In this document: positions 24,873 through 35,438 of the stretch, one piece after another | Layout of the letters: each line of letters begins with the position of its first letter | Position numbering within the stretch: the first letter of the stretch is position 1 | Source: Enterococcus faecalis_A | GTDB taxonomy: Bacteria; Bacillota; Bacilli; Lactobacillales; Enterococcaceae | DNA: 64,000 nt | Direction: 5' to 3' | Assembly: GCA_051295955.1 (NCBI GenBank) | Contig: JBPDWA010000002.1 | Span: forward strand, 124,001-188,000 | The notes under the pieces: generated by a model | What the model was told of the DNA's origin: nothing | Seen by the model: only the letters and a program-made list of their open reading frames with translations | Database searches by the model: none | Position numbers and translations under genes: made by a program

Positions 24873-26382
24873 CGCGGTGAGCAATTCGTTCGTTGGTTAA
24901 AATGATTAACACATCGCCTACATGCATAACCGTATCACCATGGGTAAGAATTTCTATTTCACCTCGACGAATGGAGGTCAACAGCATTTCTTTAGGCCAA
25001 TCGAAATCACGGATCATCGTATCATCTAAGGAATTTTCCGGAGTTACCGGCAATTCAATAATGGTTTTGCGACCGTGAATATCTTTGAGTTGCGGCTTCA
25101 CTAACCGTTCCAATAATGTTTCATAAATCGGTTTGCCACCCAAGCTATCAATGACAACATAGCTTACCAATGAGACCAAGCCTAAAGACATCAGATGAGA
25201 AAAGTTGCCCACCATTTCCGTCACTAAAATAATTGCAGTTAAAGGAGCTTTTCCAATGGCCGTGAAATAACCTGCCATGGCAAAAATTAAGAAATTTTTG
25301 ATATAAATCGGCTCCATTCCAGTAAAATGAACCATCAAACTACCGTAAAGCGTTCCGATAATCGCTCCTAAAGTTAAAATCGGTAAAAAAATTCCACCGG
25401 GAAGATTTGAACCGTAAGAAATCATCGAAAAAACAAAGCGTAAGGCGAATAAGCCTAGCAAGAACCAAACAGTCGGTGCTTGTTGTCCTAATGCCAGCAC
25501 GATTTGATTTCCTCCCCCTAAAATATGTGGGAAAAAATAACCGATGGGAATTACTAATATAAACGGTACAATACCGTAATAATTGGCAGAGAGTCCTTTT
25601 ATTTTTCCAAAAATCGTCGGCAGCGCCAGCAAAACTTTTTGATAAAGCAAACCTAATAAACCTAAAAAGATCCCTAAAAGAATCAAGCTCCAGTAGTAAT
25701 GCAGCGGCAACGCTGTTACTTCCCCAATATATAAAACTGGTTGTAAACCAAAAAAGTTCAACGATACAAAATTAGCCGTAATCGCTGCAGCAAATGAAGT
25801 CAACCAAACTAACGGTGAGAAGGAATGATGAACTTCTTCTAAAACAAATAATAAACCTGCAATCGGTGCATTAAAGGCAGCTGCTAAACCTGCACTTGAG
25901 CCACTGGAAATCAAAATTTTTTCCTCTGATCTGGTACTTTTCAGCCAATGACTATAACCTTGAGCTACAACAGCTCCCAGCTGAATGGAAGGACCTTCGC
26001 GCCCCAAAAAAAGACCAGCGCTGATGGCCAAAATTCCACCTAGAAATTTTTTCCACAAAACAGAAAACCAGTTGATGACTAACAAGCCTTGTAATTGGCC
26101 TTCGACTTGTGGAATCCCACTGCCTTTGATCTGTTCATCGCTTTTAACAAGACGTCCCACAAACCAGGCTAAAAAGATAGAAAACAGCAGCCAAGGTAAC
26201 AGCCAAAAAGGCTGTTCACGGAAAAGTTCATAGAGCTTTACTACTTGTTCCCCCAGTTTTTCAATGATTAAACGAAATAAACTGACGGAAAACCCTACTA
26301 AAATTCCAACGACTAATCCTTTAAGAATAAAACCAATTCTAGTTCCATCCAATCGTTTAATTTCGTGTGTTTCTTTTACCAT
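24826..26382 (-). CDS. ClC-family chloride/anion transporter with C-terminal TrkA_C domain
   Basis: A 518-aa membrane protein with about 12 hydrophobic segments. The ClC signatures are present: GSGIPQVE, GREGPSIQLGA (with the gating Glu) and GGIFLPIL, indicating a H+/Cl- exchanger or fluoride/chloride carrier of the EriC type. After about residue 440 comes a cytoplasmic RCK/TrkA_C-like domain (EMLLTSIRRGEIEILTHGDTVMHVGDVLIIL). ATG 26382 has GGAGG eight bases upstream; an in-frame TTG lies 15 bp further up. It converges on the LXG locus. Confidence 0.92.
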   Translation of the reverse strand: MVKETHEIKRLDGTRIGFILKGLVVGILVGFSVSLFRLIIEKLGEQVVKLYELFREQPFWLLPWLLFSIFLAWFVGRLVKSDEQIKGSGIPQVEGQLQGLLVINWFSVLWKKFLGGILAISAGLFLGREGPSIQLGAVVAQGYSHWLKSTRSEEKILISSGSSAGLAAAFNAPIAGLLFVLEEVHHSFSPLVWLTSFAAAITANFVSLNFFGLQPVLYIGEVTALPLHYYWSLILLGIFLGLLGLLYQKVLLALPTIFGKIKGLSANYYGIVPFILVIPIGYFFPHILGGGNQIVLALGQQAPTVWFLLGLFALRFVFSMISYGSNLPGGIFLPILTLGAIIGTLYGSLMVHFTGMEPIYIKNFLIFAMAGYFTAIGKAPLTAIILVTEMVGNFSHLMSLGLVSLVSYVVIDSLGGKPIYETLLERLVKPQLKDIHGRKTIIELPVTPENSLDDTMIRDFDWPKEMLLTSIRRGEIEILTHGDTVMHVGDVLIILTNERIAHRVKEEIYRKTLPHYLA

Positions 26383-26500
26383 TACATCTGCCTCCAAAAC
26401 CTTCGTTACTAATGTACCTTTATTTCAGGTTTTTTTCAAGAAATTTTCAAACCTCCAATTAGTTTTTTTCTTTTTTTCTAAAGAAGTTCAGTGAAATTTT

Positions 26501-26509
26501 TGGTATACT
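26501..26509 (+). promoter_or_regulatory. Extended -10 promoter of pcrA-ligA
   Basis: TGGTATACT is an extended -10 located 35 bp before the pcrA ATG. No clear -35. Confidence 0.65.
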
Positions 26510-26543
26510 ATATAGGATTGAAAAAAGAGAGAGGACGTTGGCT

Positions 26544-28802
26544 ATGACACGAAAAAACGCCTTAATTCAAGGAATGAACCCAAAACAAACAGAAGCAGTG
26601 CTGCATACAGAAGGTCCGTTGTTAGTAATGGCTGGCGCCGGTAGTGGCAAAACACGTGTGCTAACGCACCGTATCGCCTACTTAATAGAAGAAAAAGACG
26701 TGAATCCCTGGAATATTTTAGCGATCACTTTTACGAATAAAGCCGCCAAAGAAATGAAAGAACGAGTGGCTCAATTATTGGATACAGGTGGGGAAGCTGT
26801 ATGGGTTTCAACGTTCCACTCAATGTGTGTTCGTATTTTACGACGTGATGTGGAGCAAATTGGCTATGAACGTAACTTTACCATTATTGATCCGGCTGAA
26901 CAACGAACTCTGATGAAACGAATTATCGCTGAGTTAAATATTGATCCGAAAAAATATGATCCCCGTTCTATTTTAGGAACGATCAGCAATGCCAAGAATG
27001 AGCTACAGACGCCAGAAAAAGTCGCTGAACTGCAAGGCTCTCCATATGAAGAAATCGTAGCAAAATGTTATGATGCGTATCAAAAAGAGTTAAGACGTAA
27101 TCAGTGTATGGATTTTGATGATTTGATTATGAATACAATTCGTCTGTTTCATGAGCAGCCAGATACGCTAGCTTATTACCAAAACAAGTTTCATTATATT
27201 CACGTGGATGAATATCAAGATACAAACCACGCACAATATACGCTGGTAAATATGCTAGCCGCTCGTTTTCGCAACCTATGCGTCGTTGGTGATGCTGACC
27301 AAAGTATTTATGGCTGGCGCGGTGCTGATATGCAAAATATTTTGGATTTTGAAAAAGATTACACCGATGCAACGGTTATTTTATTAGAACAAAATTATCG
27401 CTCCACCAAGAAAATTTTAAATGCAGCTAATAGTGTGATTCAAAATAATCGCAACCGTAAAGATAAACAATTATGGACCGAAAATATCGATGGCGAAAAA
27501 ATTGTCTATTATCGTGGAGAAACTGAACGAGATGAAACACAATTTATCGTTAGTCAAATTCAAAAGGAAATTCGTGAAAATCAACGAATTTACGGAGATT
27601 TTGCTGTATTATACCGCACCAATGCCCAATCACGGGTCATGGAAGAAATGCTGTTGAAATCCAATATACCTTATACAATGATCGGCGGACACAAATTCTA
27701 CGACCGCAAAGAGATTAAAGATATTTTGGCTTATTTAAGCATCATTTCAAATTCTAGTGATTCCATCAGTTTTGAACGGATTGTAAATGAACCCAAGCGT
27801 GGCATTGGTAAAAGCTCGATTGAAAAGTTGCGCAACTTTGCAAGTTTACACGATTGGCCTTTATTGGAAGCTGCACAAAATGTTGAACTGGCTAATATAT
27901 CCGGAAAAGCCGGTAAAGAGTTAGGCAATTTTGGTTTGATGATCCAAGGGCTGACTCAGATGGTTCCTTATTTAACAATTACCGAACTCGTAAAAGAAAC
28001 ATTGCAGCGCAGTGGTTATCGCGATGAACTACTCCGGCAAAATAACTTGGAAGCTCAGGCACGCTTAGAAAACTTAGATGAATTCTTAACGGTAACGCAA
28101 GAATTTGACAAGCGTTTTGAAGCACAAAATCAAGGAGACACCAACGGAGAAGCAACTAAGCTAGCTAACTTTTTAAGTGACTTAGCTTTAGTTTCTGATT
28201 TGGATAACTTAGAAGAAAGTACTTCTCAAGTGACATTGATGACTTTACATGCCGCTAAAGGTTTGGAATTTCCGGTAGTTTTTTTGATTGGTTTGGAAGA
28301 AGGAGTCTTTCCACTGTCAAGAGCTTTATTGGAAGAACAGGAACTAGAAGAAGAGCGACGTTTAGCTTATGTGGGGATTACACGTGCAGAAGAAATATTG
28401 TATGTTACCAACGCTTTTTCTCGAACTTTATACGGCCGCACACAATACAATCGTCCTAGTCGCTTTTTAGAGGAAATTGATGCAGAATTAATAGAGAAGC
28501 AAGGCGCTGCTCAAACACCTCAAACAGCGACACGTACCTTTGATCCCAAAATTTTTAAAGATGCATCGCCTAAAAAGTCGGCTTATGTCCAACCGGCTTG
28601 TAAAGCCGTTTCTAATAAAGTGGCTAGCGGCGGTGAAAAAGCTAGTTGGCAAGCAGGCGACAAAGTGAAACATAAAGCTTGGGGCACTGGAACAGTCGTG
28701 CGTGTAAATGGGACAGCAAAAGATTTAGAATTGGATATTGCTTTTCCGGAAAAGGGAATTAAACGGTTATTAGCAGCCTTTGCGCCTATTGAAAAAATTT
28801 AG
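26544..28802 (+). CDS. pcrA: ATP-dependent DNA helicase PcrA
   Basis: A superfamily 1A 3'-5' helicase for DNA repair and rolling-circle replication. The 752-aa product has Walker A AGAGSGKT (about residues 34-41), ITFTNKAAKEM, the DEYQDTN Walker B box, GDADQSIYGWRGA, QNYRST and VTLMTLHAAKGLEFPVVF. A C-terminal Tudor-like segment (WQAGDKVKHKAWGTGTVV) binds RNA polymerase in relatives. ATG 26544 is preferred over TTG 26538 on spacing to GAGG. ligA follows after 11 bp. Confidence 0.97.
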   Translation: MTRKNALIQGMNPKQTEAVLHTEGPLLVMAGAGSGKTRVLTHRIAYLIEEKDVNPWNILAITFTNKAAKEMKERVAQLLDTGGEAVWVSTFHSMCVRILRRDVEQIGYERNFTIIDPAEQRTLMKRIIAELNIDPKKYDPRSILGTISNAKNELQTPEKVAELQGSPYEEIVAKCYDAYQKELRRNQCMDFDDLIMNTIRLFHEQPDTLAYYQNKFHYIHVDEYQDTNHAQYTLVNMLAARFRNLCVVGDADQSIYGWRGADMQNILDFEKDYTDATVILLEQNYRSTKKILNAANSVIQNNRNRKDKQLWTENIDGEKIVYYRGETERDETQFIVSQIQKEIRENQRIYGDFAVLYRTNAQSRVMEEMLLKSNIPYTMIGGHKFYDRKEIKDILAYLSIISNSSDSISFERIVNEPKRGIGKSSIEKLRNFASLHDWPLLEAAQNVELANISGKAGKELGNFGLMIQGLTQMVPYLTITELVKETLQRSGYRDELLRQNNLEAQARLENLDEFLTVTQEFDKRFEAQNQGDTNGEATKLANFLSDLALVSDLDNLEESTSQVTLMTLHAAKGLEFPVVFLIGLEEGVFPLSRALLEEQELEEERRLAYVGITRAEEILYVTNAFSRTLYGRTQYNRPSRFLEEIDAELIEKQGAAQTPQTATRTFDPKIFKDASPKKSAYVQPACKAVSNKVASGGEKASWQAGDKVKHKAWGTGTVVRVNGTAKDLELDIAFPEKGIKRLLAAFAPIEKI

Positions 28803-28813
28803 GAGGGGTCAAG

Positions 28814-30850
28814 ATGACGGAGCAACAACCGTTAACGTTAGCAGAAGCGACAGAAAAAGCAATACAACTTAGAGCGCAATTAAATCAATACGCACACGAA
28901 TATTATGTACAAGATCGACCAACGGTGGAAGATTATGTGTACGATCAACTCTACAAAGAATTAGTCGATATTGAAACGGACTTTCCTGATGTTATTACGC
29001 CAGATTCACCAACACAGCGTGTGGGAGGCAAAGTACTGGAAGGTTTTGAAAAAGCAGCGCACGACATACCAATGTACAGTTTAAACGATGGGTTCAACAA
29101 AGAAGAGATCTACGCATTTGATGAGCGAGTACAAAAACTAGCTGGTGCTCCCGTTACTTATTGCTGCGAGTTGAAAATTGACGGACTTGCCATTTCACTG
29201 CGGTATGAAAATGGTGAATTTGTTCGCGGTGCTACTCGCGGTGATGGGTCAGTCGGTGAAAATATCACTGAAAATTTAAAAACCGTAAAATCAATTCCTT
29301 GGCATTTGAACAAACCCATTTCATTAGAAGTACGGGGTGAATGCTACATGCCGAAGAAATCTTTTGTAGCTTTAAATGAACAAAGACAAGAAGCCGGGCA
29401 AGATATTTTTGCTAATCCTAGAAATGCAGCGGCTGGAAGTTTGCGTCAGTTGGACTCAAACATCACCGCAAAACGCAATTTAAGCACCTTTTTATATACA
29501 GTGGCTGATTTTGGACCGATGACGGCTCAAACGCAATTTGACGCTTTAAATGAGCTGACTGAAATCGGCTTTAGAACCAATCCTGAAAAAAAATTATGCC
29601 AAAATATTGATGAAGTCTGGGCTTATATCGAAGAATATCATGAAAAACGTAGTGAACTTCCCTATGAGATTGATGGAATTGTAATTAAAGTCAATGACTT
29701 TGCAACACAAGACCAATTAGGCTTTACAGTTAAAGCGCCCCGCTGGGCAATCGCCTACAAATTTCCACCAGAAGAAGCGGAAACGGTAATCGAAACGATC
29801 GAGTGGACGATTGGCCGTACAGGCGTCGTTACGCCAACTGCTGTGATGCGTCCAGTTCGAATTGCTGGTACTACAGTCAGCCGGGCTAGTTTGCATAATG
29901 CTGACTTGATTGAGATGAAAGATATTCGAGTGCATGACCATGTCATCATTTATAAAGCAGGCGATATTATCCCTGAAGTAGCTAAAGTTTTAACTGAAAA
30001 AAGAGCGACTGATAGTCAACCTTATACGATGCCGACCCATTGCCCTGTCTGCAACAGTGAGTTAGTTCATTTAGATGAGGAAGTGGCACTGCGTTGTATT
30101 AATCCAAAATGTCCGGCTCAAATTAAAGAAGGGTTAAACCACTTTGTTTCAAGAAACGCCATGAATATTGATGGCTTAGGACCACGAGTTTTAGCACAAA
30201 TGTATGACAAAGGGCTAGTGAAAGACGTTGCTGACTTGTATTTCTTAAATGAAGAACAATTGCTGACTTTGGATAAAATTAAAGAGAAATCGGCTCAGAA
30301 TATTTATACCGCCATCCAAGCTAGCAAAGGTAATTCAGTAGAACGCTTGATTTTTGGTTTAGGGATCCGTCATGTAGGAGCAAAAGCTGCCAAAATTTTA
30401 GCTGAGCATTTTGGTAGCTTACAAGCTTTAAGCCAAGCGACAGCTGAGGACATCATTGAATTAGAATCCATCGGTGAAATCATTGCAGATAGTGTAGTTG
30501 CTTATTTTGAAAATGAAGAAGTTCATGAATTGCTAACTGAGCTTGAAAAAGCTGGTGTTAACCAAGCGTATCAAGGTTTACGTAGTGAACAATTAGCCAC
30601 TGTCGACTCACCATTTAAAGATAAGACCATTGTCTTAACAGGCAAACTTAGTCACTACACAAGAGAAGTAGCCAAAGAAAAAATTGAGAATTTAGGTGGT
30701 AACGTGACTGGCAGTGTGTCGAAAAAAACAGACATTGTTGTAGCTGGTGCTGATGCAGGCAGCAAACTGACGAAAGCGCAAAGTCTTGGAATCACCGTTT
30801 GGGATGAAGCCACCATGGTTCAAGCACTTGATGCTAGCACAGTAGAATAA
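28814..30850 (+). CDS. ligA: NAD-dependent DNA ligase
   Basis: It seals nicks using NAD+. The 678-aa protein has the usual order: Ia domain, adenylation domain with KIDG lysine (CELKIDGLAI), OB fold, a four-cysteine zinc finger (CPVC...CINPKC), helix-hairpin-helix repeats (FGLGIRHVGAKAAKIL) and a C-terminal BRCT domain (KDKTIVLTGKL to the end). The ATG follows AGGAGGGG. It is cotranscribed with pcrA. Confidence 0.97.
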   Translation: MTEQQPLTLAEATEKAIQLRAQLNQYAHEYYVQDRPTVEDYVYDQLYKELVDIETDFPDVITPDSPTQRVGGKVLEGFEKAAHDIPMYSLNDGFNKEEIYAFDERVQKLAGAPVTYCCELKIDGLAISLRYENGEFVRGATRGDGSVGENITENLKTVKSIPWHLNKPISLEVRGECYMPKKSFVALNEQRQEAGQDIFANPRNAAAGSLRQLDSNITAKRNLSTFLYTVADFGPMTAQTQFDALNELTEIGFRTNPEKKLCQNIDEVWAYIEEYHEKRSELPYEIDGIVIKVNDFATQDQLGFTVKAPRWAIAYKFPPEEAETVIETIEWTIGRTGVVTPTAVMRPVRIAGTTVSRASLHNADLIEMKDIRVHDHVIIYKAGDIIPEVAKVLTEKRATDSQPYTMPTHCPVCNSELVHLDEEVALRCINPKCPAQIKEGLNHFVSRNAMNIDGLGPRVLAQMYDKGLVKDVADLYFLNEEQLLTLDKIKEKSAQNIYTAIQASKGNSVERLIFGLGIRHVGAKAAKILAEHFGSLQALSQATAEDIIELESIGEIIADSVVAYFENEEVHELLTELEKAGVNQAYQGLRSEQLATVDSPFKDKTIVLTGKLSHYTREVAKEKIENLGGNVTGSVSKKTDIVVAGADAGSKLTKAQSLGITVWDEATMVQALDASTVE

Positions 30851-31000
30851 AAGCTACCAAAAACTAAAAAAAATTGTATAATAAACTATTTTTTTCGAAA
30901 AAAACAACGGATGCTCAATAACTGTGGTTTTTTATGATAAAATAAGAAAAAACGTCTTTGTTTAAGGGTAGTAAAAAGATCAATAGAAAGAAGGGTATCT

Positions 31001-31306
31001 ATGGCAATTAGTGAAGAACAAGTAAAACACGTGGCTAACTTGGCAAAACTTTCATTTTCACCATCTGAATTAGCAGAATTCACCAACCAATTAGGGAAGA
31101 TCATTGATATGGTTGAACAATTAGAAGAAGTAGACACACAAGGAGTTGCTTTTACCTCAAACGTCAACCAAACTATCAATGTAATGCGTGAAGACGTTGC
31201 AGTGCCTGGTACAGCGCGTGAAGATTTGATGAAAAATGTTCCAGAAGCAGAAAACGGCTATATTAAAGTACCAGCGATTATTGATAATGGGGAGGCTGGT
31301 GCCTGA
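31001..31306 (+). CDS. gatC: Asp/Glu-tRNA amidotransferase subunit C
   Basis: The small (101 aa) subunit of the GatCAB complex that converts Glu-tRNA(Gln) and Asp-tRNA(Asn) to the amide forms. Typical start (MAISEEQVKHVANLAKL) and C-terminal REDV segment. GAAAGAAGGG precedes the ATG. Its TGA overlaps the gatA ATG by one base. Confidence 0.96.
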   Translation: MAISEEQVKHVANLAKLSFSPSELAEFTNQLGKIIDMVEQLEEVDTQGVAFTSNVNQTINVMREDVAVPGTAREDLMKNVPEAENGYIKVPAIIDNGEAGA

Positions 31307-32772
31307 TGGAAAAATTACACGATAAATCATTAACAGAATTACACGACATGCTGGCAGCAAAAGAAATCACGGCACTGGATTTAACAAAAGCTACCTTAGA
31401 TCGTCTAAAAGAAACCGAAGAACAAATCGGTTCATTTATTACGATTAGTGGAGAAAAAGCAATTGCTTTAGCAAAAGCTGTTGACGCCAAAGGAATTACT
31501 GAATCTAACCCCTTAGCAGGGATTCCCATTGGCCTCAAAGACAATATTGTTACCAAAGATATTTTAACAACAGCTGGTTCAAAAATGCTGCATAATTTTA
31601 ATCCCATTTATGATGCAACCGTTATGGATAAAGTCTATCAAGCAGATATGATTCCAGTAGGTAAGTTAAACATGGATGAATTTGCAATGGGTGGTAGCAC
31701 TGAAACTTCTTACTATAAAAAGACTAAAAATGCATGGGATCAAACGAAAGTTCCCGGTGGTTCATCAGGCGGTTCCGCAGCTGCCGTGGCCGCTGGACAA
31801 GTGCCAGTTTCTTTAGGAAGCGATACAGGCGGCAGTATTCGTCAACCGGCAGCCTTTAACGGCATTGTGGGCTTAAAACCAACTTACGGCCGTGTTTCAA
31901 GATTTGGCTTAATCGCTTTTGCCTCTAGTCTTGATCAAATCGGACCTTTAACTAGAAATGTAACAGATAATGCCTTAGCTTTAACTGCTATTAGCGGCTT
32001 TGATGAAAAAGATGGGACCTCTGCTGGTGTTTTAGTTCCTGATTTTACTGAAGACTTAACTGGTGACATTAAAGGTATGAAAATTGCGTTACCAAAAGAA
32101 TATCTTGGTGAAGGTGTTCAACCAGATGTCCGGACTGCTGTTTTAAAAGCTGCTGAAACATTTAAAGCTTTAGGAGCAACAGTTGAAGAAGTTAGCTTGC
32201 CGCATTCTAAATATGGCGTCGCTGTTTATTATATTATTGCCTCATCTGAAGCAAGTTCAAACTTGCAGCGTTTTGACGGCATTCGTTACGGCTACCGATC
32301 TGAAAACGTGAAGAACTTAGAAGATGTTTACATTAACTCTCGCACGGAAGGATTTGGTAATGAAGTGAAGCGTCGTATTATGCTAGGAACGTTCTCTTTA
32401 AGTGCCGGATACTATGACGCTCACTTTAAAAAAGCTGGACAAGTTCGGACGTTAATCAAACAAGATTTCGATCACGTCTTTGCCGATTACGATTTGATTA
32501 TTGGACCAGCAACGCCAACTGTTGCCTTTGGCTTAGGTGAAAACATCAATGATCCAATCACTATGTACATGAATGATATTTTAACGATTCCTGTTAACTT
32601 AGCCGGCTTACCCGGTATGTCAATTCCAGCCGGATTTTCAGAAGGTTTACCAGTTGGTTTGCAAATTATCGGCAAACATTTTGATGAACATACAATGTAT
32701 AAAGCAGCGTATGCTTTTGAACAAGCAACCGATTTTCATACTAAAAAACCAGTGATTTTAGGGGGGGAATGA
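31306..32772 (+). CDS. gatA: Asp/Glu-tRNA amidotransferase subunit A
   Basis: The 488-aa amidase subunit releases ammonia from glutamine. The amidase signature with Ser-cisSer-Lys residues is visible (PGGSSGGSAAAVAAGQ, then LGSDTGGSIRQPA; Lys in GLKDNI). It overlaps gatC by one base and ends 3 bp before gatB. Confidence 0.97.
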   Translation: MEKLHDKSLTELHDMLAAKEITALDLTKATLDRLKETEEQIGSFITISGEKAIALAKAVDAKGITESNPLAGIPIGLKDNIVTKDILTTAGSKMLHNFNPIYDATVMDKVYQADMIPVGKLNMDEFAMGGSTETSYYKKTKNAWDQTKVPGGSSGGSAAAVAAGQVPVSLGSDTGGSIRQPAAFNGIVGLKPTYGRVSRFGLIAFASSLDQIGPLTRNVTDNALALTAISGFDEKDGTSAGVLVPDFTEDLTGDIKGMKIALPKEYLGEGVQPDVRTAVLKAAETFKALGATVEEVSLPHSKYGVAVYYIIASSEASSNLQRFDGIRYGYRSENVKNLEDVYINSRTEGFGNEVKRRIMLGTFSLSAGYYDAHFKKAGQVRTLIKQDFDHVFADYDLIIGPATPTVAFGLGENINDPITMYMNDILTIPVNLAGLPGMSIPAGFSEGLPVGLQIIGKHFDEHTMYKAAYAFEQATDFHTKKPVILGGE

Positions 32773-32775
32773 TTA

Positions 32776-34206
32776 ATGAATTTTGAAACTGTCATCGGTT
32801 TAGAAGTCCACGTAGAACTAAAGACAAACTCTAAAATCTTTTCACCGGCGCCGGCGCACTTCGGAGCTGAACCAAACAGTAACACCAATGTTATCGACTG
32901 GAGTTATCCTGGCGTATTACCTGTTATGAACAAAGCAGCATTGGAATTTGGAATGAAGGCTGCCTTAGCTTTAAATTGTGAAATCTCAAAAGAGACACAT
33001 TTTGACCGCAAGAACTACTTCTATCCTGATAATCCAAAAGCTTATCAAATTTCACAATTCGATCAACCAATCGGCCATGATGGCTGGATCGAGATTGAAG
33101 TTGACGGACAAAAGAAAAAAATCCGGATCGAACGGGTGCATTTAGAAGAAGACGCAGGTAAAAACATTCATGGCTCAGCCGGTTATTCTTATGTTGATTT
33201 AAACCGACAAGGTACACCATTAATTGAAATCGTGTCAGAAGCAGATATGCGTTCACCGGAAGAAGCGTATGCATATCTAGAAGCTTTACGCTCAATTATC
33301 CAATTTACAGAAGTTTCTGATGTGAAAATGGAAGAAGGCTCAATGCGCTGTGATGCCAACATTTCCTTGCGCCCTTATGGACAAGAAGAATTTGGGACGA
33401 AAGCGGAATTGAAAAACTTGAACTCCCTGAACTTTGTGAAAAAAGGCTTAGCCTATGAAGAAAAACGCCAAGCAAAAGTTTTACTTTCTGGCGGAGAAAT
33501 TCAACAAGAAACACGACGCTTTGATGAAACCACTAACCAAACCATTTTAATGAGGGTCAAAGAAGGTTCCAGTGATTATCGTTACTTCCCAGAACCAGAT
33601 GTACCGCACTTTGTTATTGATGACGAATGGATTGAACAAATTCGGGCTAGCTTACCGGAAATGCCCACTGCTCGTCGTCAACGCTATATGACAGAATTAG
33701 GCTTGCCGGAATACGATGCCATGGTTTTAACTTTATCTAAGGAAATGTCTGACTTCTTTGAAGCCACTCTAAAAGCTGGCGCTGAGGCAAAACAAGCATC
33801 TAACTGGCTTATGGGTGAAGTATCCGCCTATTTAAATAGTCAAAAAATTGAATTGGCTGATACAAAATTAACACCGGAGAACTTAGCCGGACTGATTTTA
33901 TTGATTGCTGATGGAACTATTAGTTCAAAAATCGCCAAAAAGATTTTTAAAGAATTAATTGAAAATGGCGGCGATGCCAAGCAAGTGGTTGAAGCCAAAG
34001 GTTTGGTTCAACTATCTGATCCAGCCCAATTATTACCGCTGATCAACGAAGTACTGGATCATAATCAACAATCAATTGACGACTTTAAAAATGGAAAAGA
34101 TCGAGCTGTTGGGTTCTTAGTTGGCCAAATAATGAAAGCTACTAAAGGACAAGCAAATCCGGGCGTAGTTAATAAATTACTAAAGGAAGAATTGGCAAAA
34201 CGATAG
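32776..34206 (+). CDS. gatB: Asp/Glu-tRNA amidotransferase subunit B
   Basis: The 476-aa subunit binds mischarged tRNA and performs the amide transfer. GatB signatures are present (TVIGLEVHVELKT at the N-terminus, LEEDAGKNIH, DLNRQGTPLIEIVSE) plus the C-terminal YqeY-like helical tail. A very G-rich ribosome binding site (GGGGGGGA) lies in the gatA end. Confidence 0.97.
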   Translation: MNFETVIGLEVHVELKTNSKIFSPAPAHFGAEPNSNTNVIDWSYPGVLPVMNKAALEFGMKAALALNCEISKETHFDRKNYFYPDNPKAYQISQFDQPIGHDGWIEIEVDGQKKKIRIERVHLEEDAGKNIHGSAGYSYVDLNRQGTPLIEIVSEADMRSPEEAYAYLEALRSIIQFTEVSDVKMEEGSMRCDANISLRPYGQEEFGTKAELKNLNSLNFVKKGLAYEEKRQAKVLLSGGEIQQETRRFDETTNQTILMRVKEGSSDYRYFPEPDVPHFVIDDEWIEQIRASLPEMPTARRQRYMTELGLPEYDAMVLTLSKEMSDFFEATLKAGAEAKQASNWLMGEVSAYLNSQKIELADTKLTPENLAGLILLIADGTISSKIAKKIFKELIENGGDAKQVVEAKGLVQLSDPAQLLPLINEVLDHNQQSIDDFKNGKDRAVGFLVGQIMKATKGQANPGVVNKLLKEELAKR

Positions 34207-34224
34207 AAAGAAGCAGGCAAAGGA

Positions 34225-35298
34225 ATGAAAAAAGCAAGAGTAATCTATAATCCAACCTCAGGAAAAGAATTAGTGAAAAAAAATTTAGCTGATATATTGT
34301 TGATTTTGGAAGAATGCGGCTATGAAGCAAGTGCTTTTGCAACTACACCAGCCGCTAATTCTGCTCGTGACGAAGCACATCGGGCAGCTCGTGCAGGTTT
34401 TAGTCTTATCGTAGCAGCCGGCGGTGACGGCACCATTAATGAAGTAGTCAATGGTATCGCCGGCTTGAAACGCCGGCCGAAACTAGCGATTATTCCAGCT
34501 GGTACGACGAATGATTATGCTCGAGCTTTAAAAATTCCTCGTGATAATATTGTAAAAGCCGCTGAAGTGATTAAAAAAAATCAAACCGTAAAAATGGACA
34601 TTGGTCAAGCCGGCAAAACCTATTTTATTAACATTGCCGCAGGCGGTCATTTAACTGAACTGACTTACGAAGTCCCTTCTGAATTAAAGAGTATTTTTGG
34701 TTATCTCGCTTATCTAGCCAAAGGCGCAGAAATGTTGCCCCGCGTTAAGCCAATAAAAATGCGGATGACCTATGATGAAGGAACTTACGAAGGTAATGCC
34801 TCCATGTTTTTCCTTGGTTTGACTAATTCAGTTGGCGGCTTTGAACAAATTGTGCCGGACGCCAAGCTAGATGATGGCAAATTTTCATTAATTATTGTGA
34901 AGACTGCCAACATCTTTGAAATTCTTCATTTAGCGGCCTTGATGGTTAAAGGCGGCAAACATATTGAAGATCCACGGCTAATTTATACAAAAACCAGTTA
35001 TTTGAAGGCTGAAACGCTGGAAGCAAATCATCAAATGATGATTAACTTAGACGGTGAATACGGCGGCGATGCGCCGATGGAGTTTCACAATTTACATCAG
35101 CACATCGAAATTTTTGCCAATGCAGATGCCATACCTGCCAATGCGATCTTAGGTTCAGTGTTGGAAGGAAATCCTACTGATCCACTGGAAGAAGATGACG
35201 ATTACTTGGCAGCCAGCCAAGAATTTGTAAAAGAAGTCGAAAAATTAACGGACGAAGACATTGACGACGATGGGAAGATCGCTGATAGGAAAAAGTAA
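34225..35298 (+). CDS. dgkB: Diacylglycerol kinase (DgkB/YegS family)
   Basis: It phosphorylates diacylglycerol to phosphatidic acid, recycling lipid from lipoteichoic acid synthesis. The 357-aa soluble protein has the DAGK catalytic motif GGDGTINEVVNG and the GTTNDYARAL motif. Its C-terminus extends into an acidic tail (PLEEDDDYLAAS...DEDIDDDGK). It starts 18 bp after gatB and is closed by a terminator, so probably in the gat operon. Confidence 0.93.
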   Translation: MKKARVIYNPTSGKELVKKNLADILLILEECGYEASAFATTPAANSARDEAHRAARAGFSLIVAAGGDGTINEVVNGIAGLKRRPKLAIIPAGTTNDYARALKIPRDNIVKAAEVIKKNQTVKMDIGQAGKTYFINIAAGGHLTELTYEVPSELKSIFGYLAYLAKGAEMLPRVKPIKMRMTYDEGTYEGNASMFFLGLTNSVGGFEQIVPDAKLDDGKFSLIIVKTANIFEILHLAALMVKGGKHIEDPRLIYTKTSYLKAETLEANHQMMINLDGEYGGDAPMEFHNLHQHIEIFANADAIPANAILGSVLEGNPTDPLEEDDDYLAASQEFVKEVEKLTDEDIDDDGKIADRKK

Positions 35299-35305
35299 TT
35301 CGTTT

Positions 35306-35353
35306 AAAGAACCAGACCAGCTTTTTAATAAGTTTGTTTGGTTCTTATTTTTG
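35306..35353 (+). terminator. Terminator after gatCAB-dgkB
   Basis: AAAGAACCA pairs with TGGTTCTT across a loop with an inner partial stem, followed by ATTTTTG. Confidence 0.75.
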
Positions 35354-35438
35354 TATGAAAGCACATCGAAATTCTTGGTTGCTTTTCCTTGCCTTTTTCA
35401 TTAGAATGAGTGAAGTGTAAAAATAAAAGGAGCTGCTT